NCBI RefSeq assembly: GCF_037138995.1
Contig: NZ_JBAXHI010000016.1
Coordinates: 1-64,000 of the forward strand
DNA: 64,000 nt
Direction of reading: 5' to 3'
Source: Chlorohelix sp037138995
GTDB taxonomy: Bacteria > Chloroflexota > Chloroflexia > Chloroheliales > Chloroheliaceae
Part shown: in pieces, positions 7,556 to 16,258 of the stretch
How the letters are laid out: each line of letters opens with the position of its first letter
Numbering within the stretch: position 1 is the first letter of the stretch
Notes under the pieces: model-generated
The model's database searches: none
The model's input: the letters and a program-made list of their open reading frames with translations, nothing else
What the model was told of the DNA's origin: nothing
Position numbers and translations under genes: made by a program

Positions 7556-10500
7556 ATGTACTTAAAAAAGCTTCAACTACACGGCTTCAAAACCTTTGCC
7601 AATAAAACCGAGTTCTTTTACGACAGCGGTATCACCGCCATTGTAGGTCCCAACGGTAGCGGAAAAAGTAATATTGCAGATTCGGTGCGCTGGGTTCTTG
7701 GAGAACAGCGCTATAGCCTTATGCGAGGCAAAAAAACCGAAGATGTGATTTTCGCGGGCAGTAGCGGCAGACCCGGTATGGGTTTTGCCGAAGCCTCTAT
7801 TACCTTCGATAATACCGAGCGTAAGCTACCGATTGATTTCAGCGAAGTCACTATCACCCGACGCGCCTATCGCACAGGTGAGAACGAATATTACATCAAC
7901 AAAGCGCGTGTACGTCTTAAAGATGTACATGAAGTGGTAAATCAGATTTCCTCCAACTATACCGTTATCACGCAAGGTATGGTAGATGCTGCCTTGAGCC
8001 AAAAGCCCGAAGAACGCCGCAGCCTTTTTGAAGATGCCGCCGCAATCGGGCATTACAACTCCCGCCGGGTTGAAGCCGAAGAACGCTTGAATAAAACGCA
8101 AGAGAACATGCGCCGCATTTCTGACCTATTGGCAGAAATCGGACCACGCATGAAAGGCATGGAGAAACATGCCCGTCTTGCCGAAGAATATTATGCACTA
8201 CAGGAAGAACTTCAAACCTTGTTCCGGCGCTGGTATGGGTATCGCTGGCGTGGTACAAACCGCACTCTGGTAGCGACGCAACGAACCGAACAACAAGCCC
8301 AAAGCGAATTTGAAAAGTGCAACCTCGATATGGAGTCGCTCAAGTTGCAAAGCAACGAAGCCCGCACCCGACAAAATGAGTTGCGGGCTAATCTTGCGCG
8401 GCTGCACCAAGATAGTAGCACACTCCACACTCGCGCCCAACAACTCCAGCAACAGGTTGCGGTAGAGCGCGAAAAGCTAAACGGCTTGAGTCGCCAGCGT
8501 GATTCACACCAACAGGAACTGGTTAGCTTGCGGATGCAAGTTGAAGAAAATACCCGCCGCTATTCTAATCTAGAGCTTGAGTTCAAAGCAGTTAAAAGCG
8601 AAATAAGTGAAGCAGATGCCAATGTTGCAGCGCAAGAAACAACTCTGAAAGAAAAAACGCTTGGAACCAGTCGTTTAGAAACCGCATGGGCGCAAAAAAG
8701 AGACGAAGTTTTAAGGATTCACAACCGATTGGACAGCCTGCAACAACAGACGGCGCAACAGGTCAAACAGCGAGAAGAACTGGCACGACAACAAACACAA
8801 TATTATCAGGTGCGAGATAACACGCTGGCACGCCAGAAGGAACTAGAGCAAGAAATAGAAGTTGCCCGAAATTCCCTTAATGCTTTTGAAAAAGAAATAA
8901 ACGCGCTGGCAGCCCGGCGAAAAAGCGAGGAGGTTGAGCTAAACGCCACCACCGAAGCGATTCGCTTAAAAGAACGACAAGCGCAAGATTTACGCAACAA
9001 TCTTGACTCAACCCGTAGCCGACTAAATCTATTGCAGGATTTGCAAAACAGCTTTGCCGGGTTGCATAGCGGCGTTAAAGCGGTGATGCAAGCGACAAAG
9101 CGAAATAAACCCCCATTAGGTGGAATACAGGGACTAGCGGCAAATCTGCTAGAAGCTCCGGTTGAATTGGAACTAGCGATTGAAACCGCGTTAGGTGGGC
9201 ATCTACAAGACATCGTAGTGGAACGCTGGGCAGATGCGGAGGATGCAATCCGTTTCTTGAAAGAAAGCGGGCAAGGACGCGCTACTTTCCTACCGCTCGA
9301 TAGTCTTAAATCCCAAAATTCGGGTCGGCTCGAAGATAGAATTTTCAGAACCGAAGGGGTGCGCGGACTTGCCACCGGGCTAATTCGCTTCGCCGAAAAA
9401 TATCGTTCCGTCTATGAACAGCTACTAGGGCGTTGGCTAGTGGTGGATGATTTAAAGGTAGCACGCCGCATCCTGCCCGATTTACCGATAGGCTGGAATG
9501 CCGTTACGCTAGGAGGCGAAACGGTACGCGGAGGCGGCGCAGTTACAGGTGGTACGCTTGGCAGAGAACGGGCAGAAAGCGGCATGCTTATGCGCGAACG
9601 CGAGTTGCGCGAATTGCCCGTCAAACTTGCCGCCCTCGAAAAACAAATCGCTGAAGGCGCACAGGAGCTTTCTAAATTACAGGTGCAATTCGCTACCCGC
9701 AAACAGCAAATTGCAAATACCGAGCGCGACACCCGCCAAATAAGCGACACCCGCCAAAAAGCGCAGGAAAAGTTGAGCAGCCTGTCAGGACAAACGGAGA
9801 AATTGTCGCATGAGTTGAAAGTGCGGGAAGAAACCAGCCAAAATCTGGCACGCGAAACCGCAGTTCTGGACGAGCAGGAAACCACCATTAATACAGGGAA
9901 AGAAGCCGCACTCAAACAACGCGAACAAGCACAGGCTGAAGTGATAGAGCTTGAAAAGTCTTTGCAATCTGCCAAAGAAGCCGAGCAGAAAGAGCGCGAT
10001 AAGTTAACCGCTTTGCGTACCGCTAACGCCCTTTTCGAGCAACGCATCAAGAGCGCCGAGTCCAACTTGCAATTCGCCCGCACCGAACGAGAGCGGGTTA
10101 GCGGGCAAGCAAAAGCACGCGAGGAGCAAATAAAAGAGCTTGAAAACCAAACCAACGCTTTACAACGCTCCCTCGAAACAGCCCAAAGAGAACTATTGAA
10201 GTTAAGCGAGCAACTAGAAGCCCTTCGCGCCGAAATTGCGCCATACGAGCGGCAACTAGAAGCACTAGAACTAGAGCAGGTACAAAGCGATAAGCGTTGG
10301 CGTGAGATGAGTACCCATATGCTGCAACTCGAAGCAGCCCATAGCCGGGCTATTTTGGAAGTACAAAGGCTTGAAGCCGAATTAGAAACCTTGCAAGTGC
10401 AAGCTAACGCCGATCTCGCCCCCTCAATGGTGGGTGAGCAGGGCGAACAGGCACAAGTTAATCCGGCAGATTGGGTAGAGTTGCTAGAATTAGGCGAAGA

Positions 10501-11233
10501 TGAAGCGCGGCAGTTACATGAGCGCATTGAACAAAGCCGTGTCCGCTTGCGACGAATCGGGGTAGTCAATCCGCTGGCAATGCAGGAATACAAGGAAACC
10601 AATGAGCGTCACGGCTTCCTGAGCCGCCAACTTGAGGATTTAGAAGAAGCTACGCTCTCTTTGCGCGAACTAATTAAAGAACTAAACCAACTTACCCAAC
10701 AACGTTTCTCCGAAACCTTTGCAAAGGTTGCCGAAGCTTTCAGCAAATATTTCGCACAGCTTTTCAACGGCGGCAGTGCCAAACTTTTTCTAACCACGCC
10801 GGATAATCTGGCGGATACAGGCATAGAAATTGTGGCACAACCTCCCGGTAAAAAACAGCAAAATCTGGTATTGCTAAGCGGTGGGGAACGCGCTTTAACG
10901 GCGGTTGCCCTGCTTTTTGCCTTACTGGAAGTAAACCCTACGCCCTTCTGTATTCTCGATGAGGTGGATGCCGCTTTGGATGAAGCAAACGTGCGCCGCT
11001 TCTGTGAAACCCTAAAGGTTCTGGCAGCACGCACCCAGTTTATTGTAGTCACTCACAATCGAGGCACTATCGAAGCGGCTCGCACAATTTACGGAATCTC
11101 AATGGGGTCGGATAGCGTCTCCAAAACAATCTCGCTCAGGATAGATGAAGTCTCAAAATTCCGCCAGAAATACGATAAATCTCTACGCAACGCCGGAACA
11201 TCGTCTGATTCCTCCCTTATTAGTAAAAATTAG
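7556..11233 (+). CDS. smc: Chromosome segregation protein SMC
   Basis: The 1225-residue product is a full-length bacterial SMC, the ATPase of the condensin-like complex that organises and segregates the chromosome. Walker A is GPNGSGKS (residues 31-38). Long coiled coils rich in Glu, Gln and Arg flank a hinge domain at about residues 505-670, with ATALGGHLQDIVVE-like sequence and the glycine-rich GGGAVTGGTLG. The ABC signature LSGGERALTA (about 1107) and Walker B FCILDEVDAAL (about 1130) follow. Size and order are typical. Partners ScpA and ScpB are not in the window. It has its own terminator downstream. Confidence 0.97.
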   Translation: MYLKKLQLHGFKTFANKTEFFYDSGITAIVGPNGSGKSNIADSVRWVLGEQRYSLMRGKKTEDVIFAGSSGRPGMGFAEASITFDNTERKLPIDFSEVTITRRAYRTGENEYYINKARVRLKDVHEVVNQISSNYTVITQGMVDAALSQKPEERRSLFEDAAAIGHYNSRRVEAEERLNKTQENMRRISDLLAEIGPRMKGMEKHARLAEEYYALQEELQTLFRRWYGYRWRGTNRTLVATQRTEQQAQSEFEKCNLDMESLKLQSNEARTRQNELRANLARLHQDSSTLHTRAQQLQQQVAVEREKLNGLSRQRDSHQQELVSLRMQVEENTRRYSNLELEFKAVKSEISEADANVAAQETTLKEKTLGTSRLETAWAQKRDEVLRIHNRLDSLQQQTAQQVKQREELARQQTQYYQVRDNTLARQKELEQEIEVARNSLNAFEKEINALAARRKSEEVELNATTEAIRLKERQAQDLRNNLDSTRSRLNLLQDLQNSFAGLHSGVKAVMQATKRNKPPLGGIQGLAANLLEAPVELELAIETALGGHLQDIVVERWADAEDAIRFLKESGQGRATFLPLDSLKSQNSGRLEDRIFRTEGVRGLATGLIRFAEKYRSVYEQLLGRWLVVDDLKVARRILPDLPIGWNAVTLGGETVRGGGAVTGGTLGRERAESGMLMRERELRELPVKLAALEKQIAEGAQELSKLQVQFATRKQQIANTERDTRQISDTRQKAQEKLSSLSGQTEKLSHELKVREETSQNLARETAVLDEQETTINTGKEAALKQREQAQAEVIELEKSLQSAKEAEQKERDKLTALRTANALFEQRIKSAESNLQFARTERERVSGQAKAREEQIKELENQTNALQRSLETAQRELLKLSEQLEALRAEIAPYERQLEALELEQVQSDKRWREMSTHMLQLEAAHSRAILEVQRLEAELETLQVQANADLAPSMVGEQGEQAQVNPADWVELLELGEDEARQLHERIEQSRVRLRRIGVVNPLAMQEYKETNERHGFLSRQLEDLEEATLSLRELIKELNQLTQQRFSETFAKVAEAFSKYFAQLFNGGSAKLFLTTPDNLADTGIEIVAQPPGKKQQNLVLLSGGERALTAVALLFALLEVNPTPFCILDEVDAALDEANVRRFCETLKVLAARTQFIVVTHNRGTIEAARTIYGISMGSDSVSKTISLRIDEVSKFRQKYDKSLRNAGTSSDSSLISKN

Positions 11234-11240
11234 GGTAAAA

Positions 11241-11299
11241 TACAAAGCCCGGCGGAGCGGTTTAAAAGCTCTCCTGCTGGAAGCTTTGTATATTTTTTT
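11241..11299 (+). terminator. Rho-independent terminator of smc
   Basis: The outer stem TACAAAGC (11241-11248) pairs with GCTTTGTA (11283-11290). An inner GC-rich hairpin extends it, and seven T's follow at 11293-11299. It starts 8 bp after the smc stop. Confidence 0.75.
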
Positions 11300-11381
11300 C
11301 GCAAAGTCGGAAGTAATTTGATAGAAGCAGTTATTAATGCAGAGCTTTCCATTTTGAATTGAACAGGAAGTAAAAAATAAA

Positions 11382-11936
11382 ATGAGAAAAGTAGTTGTAT
11401 CCGAGTTCCTAACACTGGATGGGGTTATGGAAGCGCCAGACAAGTGGTCTTTCCAATTCTGGACTGAAAAAGCAGGAGAGTTTAAGTTCGCTGAGCTATT
11501 TGCTAGTGACGCGCTTCTGTTGGGGCGGGTGACCTATGAAGGATTCGCCCAAGCTTGGCCCTCTATGACTGATGAACAAGGCTATGCGGACAGAATGAAC
11601 AGCCTTCCCAAATATGTTGTTTCCACCACTATACCAAAAGGGGAATGGAACAATTCAACGGTGCTTAAAGAAAATATCGTGGAAGAAGTTTCCAAACTAA
11701 AACAACAACCCGGTCAGAATATATTGGTTTTCGGCAGCGCCACTCTTGTACAAACCCTGATGGAACATGACCTCATTGATGAATACTGGCTGATGATTTA
11801 TCCTGTGGTAGTGGGTAACGGAAAGAAGCTCTTTAGAGACGGAATCAATACGAGCTTGAATCTTGTAGAAACAAAAACTTTAAGTTCAGGCGTTATCATA
11901 CTTTCCTACCAGCCCGTCAGAAAAGAAGAAAAATAA
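11382..11936 (+). CDS. RibD C-terminal/DHFR-like reductase
   Basis: This 184-residue protein belongs to the dihydrofolate-reductase-like superfamily related to the RibD C-terminal domain. Markers are the N-terminal VSEFLTLDGVMEAPDKW, LLGRVTYEGFAQAWP, the LVFGSATLVQTLMEHDLIDEYWLMIYPVVVGNGKKLF region and a terminal strand. Such proteins are mostly uncharacterised NADPH-binding reductases and are not thought to replace FolA in general. The cysteine desulfurase gene starts 5 bp after its stop, suggesting cotranscription without a known metabolic link. Confidence 0.82.
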   Translation: MRKVVVSEFLTLDGVMEAPDKWSFQFWTEKAGEFKFAELFASDALLLGRVTYEGFAQAWPSMTDEQGYADRMNSLPKYVVSTTIPKGEWNNSTVLKENIVEEVSKLKQQPGQNILVFGSATLVQTLMEHDLIDEYWLMIYPVVVGNGKKLFRDGINTSLNLVETKTLSSGVIILSYQPVRKEEK

Positions 11937-11941
11937 TAAAG

Positions 11942-13129
11942 ATGGTGGGCAATAAACGAGAAGTTTATCTTGATTATGCCGCTACTACCCCGGTTGACTC
12001 GGCGGTGGTAGAAGCCATGCTGCCAATTTTTAGCACAGATTGGGGCAACGCCAGCGCCCTTTACCACAAGGGGCGCATTGCAAACCAGCGCATCACCGAA
12101 GCACGAGAGCAAATTGCCCTTGTTCTCGGCTGTACACCGAACGAAATCATCTTTACGAGCGGCGGCACTGAAAGCGATAATCTAGCGTTAAAGGGCGCAG
12201 CCGAATACGGTCTGAAAAAAGGGTTGGGCAACCACCTTATTGTCAGCGCGTTTGAACATCATGCTGTACTACACACCGCCGAATATCTCAAGGAAAAAGG
12301 CTTTGAAATAACCTTTCTTCCCGTAAATCAGGACGGACTAGTGAACCCTGCCGAAGTGGAAAGAGCCATCATACCCGGCAAAACAAGACTGCTCAGTGTT
12401 ATGTATGCCAACAACGAAATCGGCACAATTCAGCCGATTGACGAAATTTCCCGAATCGCTCGCAAATATAATGTGCCTTTCCATACCGATGCCGTACAAG
12501 CAGCAGGACAGCTACCGTTAAAGGTGCGCGATCTTGGCGTGGATATGCTCTCTCTATCTGCCCACAAATTTTACGGGCCAAAAGGGGTTGGCTTGCTCTA
12601 TCTCAGACAAGGCTTGCAACTGGAATGGCAACAATTGGGCGGTAGTCAAGAACGCAAACGCCGCGCCGGAACAGAAAATGTGCCGGGTATAGTGGGAATG
12701 GCAAAAGCCTTGACGCTTGCCGAAGAAAAACGACCACAGGAAAATCTGCGTCTTGCCGGTTTACGCGACAGGCTAATGCAAGGAATAATGTCGCAAATAG
12801 CGGGAACTGCCGTAAACGGTACTCTTGACCCGACGCATCGTTTAGCTAATAATCTTAATGTTTCTTTTGAGGGAATCGATAGCGAGGGGTTGTTACAAGC
12901 GCTTGATTTACAGGGAATTGCTGCCAGCAACGGCTCTGCCTGCAATGTGGGCAGCATCGAACCAAGCCATGTTATTCGGGCTATCAGTGGAGCAGAAAAT
13001 TCAGCCACCGGAACAGTAAGGCTAACACTTGGCAAATATAGCTCAAATGAAGATATTGAGTACGTTTTGGAAAAATTGCCGTTAGTGGTTAGTCGTATGC
13101 GAGCATTAAAGCAAAGCTCTTTTGCATGA
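11942..13129 (+). CDS. Cysteine desulfurase (NifS/IscS family)
   Basis: A PLP enzyme that removes sulfur from cysteine as a protein persulfide for Fe-S cluster, thiouridine or cofactor synthesis. The 395-residue sequence has the N-terminal YLDYAATTP, the His at EHHAVL (106-107), the PLP lysine Lys209 in SAHKFYGPKG, RAGTENVPG, and the catalytic Cys334 in NGSACNVG with a following SHVIRA helix. This is the group I (NifS/IscS) arrangement. No iscU, iscR or mnmA lies next to it, so the sulfur acceptor is unknown. Confidence 0.93.
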   Translation: MVGNKREVYLDYAATTPVDSAVVEAMLPIFSTDWGNASALYHKGRIANQRITEAREQIALVLGCTPNEIIFTSGGTESDNLALKGAAEYGLKKGLGNHLIVSAFEHHAVLHTAEYLKEKGFEITFLPVNQDGLVNPAEVERAIIPGKTRLLSVMYANNEIGTIQPIDEISRIARKYNVPFHTDAVQAAGQLPLKVRDLGVDMLSLSAHKFYGPKGVGLLYLRQGLQLEWQQLGGSQERKRRAGTENVPGIVGMAKALTLAEEKRPQENLRLAGLRDRLMQGIMSQIAGTAVNGTLDPTHRLANNLNVSFEGIDSEGLLQALDLQGIAASNGSACNVGSIEPSHVIRAISGAENSATGTVRLTLGKYSSNEDIEYVLEKLPLVVSRMRALKQSSFA

Positions 13130-13246
13130 ATGTGGTAAAATATTAGTAAGACGCTTGTTAGACAATTTACAGGACTGGCTACGCAGTGTCGCGTTTTAAC
13201 AGATTAACTAAAAATAAACCTGTAATTTGCGAGAAAGAGAACTACT

Positions 13247-13594
13247 ATGGATGATGTACAACTAACAAACCTAAAAGCAACTTTACTGGCTGAAAAAGCT
13301 CGTTTGGAAGAAGAACTCGACCGTTTATTACAAGATGCCCGTGAAAACGCCGAAGATCAATCCGCCGAAGGTTCACCTAGCGAAATGGCAGATATTGCTT
13401 CCGATGTGACAGAGCAAGAGCGTATTATGTCAGAACGTGAAGAAGTGCGCTCACTTCTAAATGAAATTAATAAGGCACTGCTGCGTTTCGAGAAAGGCAC
13501 TTATGGGCTTTCGGTTGTATCCGGCAAGCCCATACCATTTGAACGGTTGGAAGCGTTACCATGGGCAAGTAAGCTTGTAAGTGAAGAGAAGTAA
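13247..13594 (+). CDS. DksA/TraR-like protein without zinc-finger cysteines
   Basis: A 115-residue protein of the DksA/TraR type, proteins that bind RNA polymerase through its secondary channel. An N-terminal helical part with LKATLLAEKARLEEELDRLL and an acidic MADIASDVTEQE loop leads to the diagnostic GTYGxxxxxGKPIPFERLEALPWA. In the usual family this last region carries four zinc-binding cysteines; here none remains (GTYGLSVVSGKPIP). The fold is therefore probably kept without zinc. It lies just before lspA and rluD, a neighbourhood I regard as common for such small proteins. A regulatory role is only inferred. Confidence 0.78.
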   Translation: MDDVQLTNLKATLLAEKARLEEELDRLLQDARENAEDQSAEGSPSEMADIASDVTEQERIMSEREEVRSLLNEINKALLRFEKGTYGLSVVSGKPIPFERLEALPWASKLVSEEK

Positions 13595-13600
13595 AAGTTA

Positions 13601-14161
13601 TTGATAACAAACGAAGCCGATAGCCTTACTGAAAATAAACCCCTAGAAAAACGAGGACTGGGATATTACTGGGTTTTTGGTTTTGCTACGGGTATATTTG
13701 CCCTCGACCAATTTACCAAATGGTTGACCGAAAATAACCTCGGACCCTATGGCAGCGGCAAGCAGACAGAAGTTTTAGAGGGACTGATAATTTTCCGTTA
13801 CGTAAAAAATACAGGGGCTTCTTTCAGCATACTGCAAAACGCGCCTTGGTTTTTTACGCTAGTTGCCAGCCTTGCCAGTATCGGAATTATCTTCTGGTAC
13901 ATAGCCAAAGGTACGAATGACCGCTGGTATCAGTTTTGTGTGGCTATGCTACTCGCCGGGGCAGTCGGCAACCTCTCCGATCGCCTTTTTAAAAACGGGG
14001 CAGTCACGGACATGATAAATCTACCGTGGGCTGAGATTTTCAAAAATTTTAATGTGGCAGATGTCAGCCTGAATGTTGGAGTAGCTACCCTTTTGCTAGT
14101 CACCATCTTCAGGTCGTTACGCGAAAACCGCGACAATTCTACAAAGAGCGATAATATATAA
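13601..14161 (+). CDS. lspA: Lipoprotein signal peptidase (signal peptidase II)
   Basis: LspA is the membrane aspartic protease that cleaves prolipoprotein signal peptides after diacylglyceryl attachment. The 186-residue product has four hydrophobic segments and the family blocks NTGASFSI, AGAVGNLSDRL and NVADVSLNVG, which carry the two catalytic aspartates. The start is a TTG at 13601, 6 bp after the previous stop with GAAGAG upstream. The N terminus is about 25 residues longer than usual before the first membrane segment. The stop overlaps the rluD ATG by one base. Several lipoproteins in this window would be its substrates. Confidence 0.93.
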   Translation: MITNEADSLTENKPLEKRGLGYYWVFGFATGIFALDQFTKWLTENNLGPYGSGKQTEVLEGLIIFRYVKNTGASFSILQNAPWFFTLVASLASIGIIFWYIAKGTNDRWYQFCVAMLLAGAVGNLSDRLFKNGAVTDMINLPWAEIFKNFNVADVSLNVGVATLLLVTIFRSLRENRDNSTKSDNI

Positions 14162-15162
14162 TGCCTTCCGAACCCCTATCCCTTGATGATTTGGATCTCG
14201 ACCTAATTGGCGAGAATCTGGATGCAATTACTATTGACCCTGCTTTACCCGCTGAAATGAGTTACACCGCTACTGCCAACGACAAAGGTGAGCGACTGGA
14301 TAAGCTCGTTTCAAATATGCGTCCCGACCTCTCACGCGGACATGTGCAACGCTTGATAGAAGAAGGAAACCTGACGATTAACGGCGCTATTGTCAAATCG
14401 GGTTACAAATTGCGCGAAGCTGAACTGATTCATCTGATAGTACCGCCGCCCGCACCGTTGGCACATCTCGCGCCAGAAGCTATCCCGCTTGATGTGGTTT
14501 ATGCGGACGATGATATTATGGTCATCAATAAACCGGCAGGGCTGGTAGTACACCCTGCACCGGGTCACTATAGTGGCACTCTGGTAAACGCTTTGCTTTA
14601 TCATGTCCCTAACCTAAATATCAACGGCAATATTCGCCCCGGCATAGTTCACAGACTGGATAAGGACACCAGCGGCTTGTTGGTAGTGGCTAAAACCGAT
14701 AAAGCCTTAAACAGCCTCATCGGTCAGATGAAAGAACAAAGCACCCTCAAAGAATATACCGTGCTAGTCGAGGGAAATGTGCAACCCCCTGCCGGAATTA
14801 TAGACGCACCGATTGGGCGCGACCCCAAAGCCCGCAAACAAATGGCGGTGGTACATAATGGCAGACCCGCCCGCACTGAGTATAAGGTACTTAATTATTT
14901 CGCCCGCCATACCCTGCTAATGGCGCGTTTACACACCGGGCGCACCCACCAGATTCGCGTCCATTTTGCCTATATGGGACATCCCGTTACAGGCGATCCG
15001 GTTTACGGGAGGCGCAAATCTACCCTGAATCTCAAACGCCAGTTTTTGCATGCGGCTTTGCTTGGTTTGGCTTTACCTTCTACAGGAGAGTATCGCGAAT
15101 TTCAGGCTCCGCTACCGCCTGAACTTGAAAAAGCTCTTGCCGAAGCTCAAAATCTCGAATGA
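14161..15162 (+). CDS. rluD: Pseudouridine synthase, RluD family
   Basis: The protein converts uridine to pseudouridine in RNA, in RluD's case in helix 69 of 23S rRNA. The 333 residues comprise an acidic N-terminal extension (to about residue 35), an S4 RNA-binding domain (GERLDKLVSNMRPDLSRGHVQ), and the catalytic domain with HRLDKDTSGLLVVAKT, whose Asp is the nucleophile, followed by TGRTHQIRVH. The gene starts inside the lspA stop codon (1-bp overlap), so the two are translationally linked. RluC or RluA-type target choice cannot be separated by eye. Confidence 0.9.
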   Translation: MPSEPLSLDDLDLDLIGENLDAITIDPALPAEMSYTATANDKGERLDKLVSNMRPDLSRGHVQRLIEEGNLTINGAIVKSGYKLREAELIHLIVPPPAPLAHLAPEAIPLDVVYADDDIMVINKPAGLVVHPAPGHYSGTLVNALLYHVPNLNINGNIRPGIVHRLDKDTSGLLVVAKTDKALNSLIGQMKEQSTLKEYTVLVEGNVQPPAGIIDAPIGRDPKARKQMAVVHNGRPARTEYKVLNYFARHTLLMARLHTGRTHQIRVHFAYMGHPVTGDPVYGRRKSTLNLKRQFLHAALLGLALPSTGEYREFQAPLPPELEKALAEAQNLE

Positions 15163-15165
15163 ACT

Positions 15166-15194
15166 TTTAGCTCATCCTTGTTTAATGGTATAAT
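15166..15194 (+). promoter_or_regulatory. Likely promoter of the Nudix gene
   Basis: A perfect TATAAT (15189-15194) follows TTTAGC (15166-15171) with a 17-bp spacer, about 50 bp before the Nudix start. The -35 is weak. Confidence 0.4.
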
Positions 15195-15246
15195 CCATTA
15201 TCTCAAATATCAGTAAAACCATGAAAACAATAGATGAGTTAAAGCT

Positions 15247-16098
15247 ATGAGCAATCCCAGCCAACCGGTGACACCCAAACCTAGCGCAACCGTAATGGTG
15301 GTACGTCCTGCCGCCAACCCGGCTGAGGTGATGGAAATATTTATGTTGCGGCGACACTCCCGCAGCAAATTTATGCCAGACCGCTATGTTTTTCCGGGTG
15401 GTGGTCTGGAAGCGCATGATTTTGAACCTGAAACGCTGGCATTGCTCAAGCTTGAATCTCCAGAAGGAACGCTTTTTCGTGACTTGCCTGGCGAGGGCGC
15501 ATACAATCAGGTCACGCCTTTGACTACTGCTCAGGAAAAAGGCCTTTTTGTAGCGACCTTCCGTGAACTTTTTGAAGAAGCGGGCGTATTGCTGGCGCTG
15601 CATAAAGAAACGGGCGAACCATTCGAGCTAGTAGAAGGCTCGGAAGAACATCACAAATATGCCCGCTACCGAGACCAATTACATGCCCATGAAATCAGCT
15701 TCCGTGATATTTTAACCCATGAAAACTTATTGCTTGATGCCAGCCGTTTGATTTATTATTCACACTGGATAACCCCTCTTGTTGAACCTATTCGTTACGA
15801 TACGCGCTTTTTCGTGACGCTGGCGCAGCCCGACCAAATTGCCGAATCAGATTATCTAGAAACAACGCATGGTCTCTGGATTAGCCCAAGAACCGCCCTC
15901 TTCCGGTATGAAGCGGGTGATTTTAACCTTATTTTCCCAACGATATTACATCTCCGAAGGCTTGCCATCCATGACACTATTGCCGGTATGCTGGAAGTTG
16001 CCCATAGCAAAACCGTCATTCCCGTCTCACCGGATGCAATCCCCTCCGAGGTAGGGCTAGATTTCAATTTACCCGGCGCAATTGCAGACCGTTGGTAA
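15247..16098 (+). CDS. Nudix hydrolase with interrupted Nudix box
   Basis: The 283-residue product is a Nudix pyrophosphohydrolase. VFPGGGLEAHDFE and ATFRELFEEAGVLL are the two halves of the Nudix box, but about 40 residues separate them, where most family members have about seven. Such an insertion is known from NUDT19-like CoA diphosphatases, so CoA or a similar nucleotide is a plausible substrate. The remaining C-terminal part has the SHWITPLVEPIRYDTRFFV sequence common to that subgroup. It has its own promoter and no operon partner. Confidence 0.82.
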   Translation: MSNPSQPVTPKPSATVMVVRPAANPAEVMEIFMLRRHSRSKFMPDRYVFPGGGLEAHDFEPETLALLKLESPEGTLFRDLPGEGAYNQVTPLTTAQEKGLFVATFRELFEEAGVLLALHKETGEPFELVEGSEEHHKYARYRDQLHAHEISFRDILTHENLLLDASRLIYYSHWITPLVEPIRYDTRFFVTLAQPDQIAESDYLETTHGLWISPRTALFRYEAGDFNLIFPTILHLRRLAIHDTIAGMLEVAHSKTVIPVSPDAIPSEVGLDFNLPGAIADRW

Positions 16099-16156
16099 AT
16101 AACGTGCTTAACATCCCTTTAACCATTGATTAAATATTTATTAATAGGAACTTGAT

Positions 16157-16170
16157 ACCCTTATAAGGGT
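16157..16170. promoter_or_regulatory. 14-bp perfect palindrome upstream of the sugar ABC genes
   Basis: ACCCTTATAAGGGT is perfectly symmetric and lies about 90 bp upstream of the solute-binding protein start. It could be an operator for a repressor of the transporter, or overlap a -10 (TATAAG). No matching copy was noticed elsewhere in the window. Confidence 0.4.
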
Positions 16171-16258
16171 CTTCCAAACCATAGCTCTGGCAATTGGATG
16201 ATAAAACCCCAAACGACAGTATTCATGCTGTCTTTATTGTGTGAAAGGAGAGAGAGTA

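Noticed and set aside
9412..10602. 396-codon frame antisense to smc, rich in Ser and Arg
   Set aside because: A shadow of the coiled-coil codons of smc; it has no domain and no start signal.
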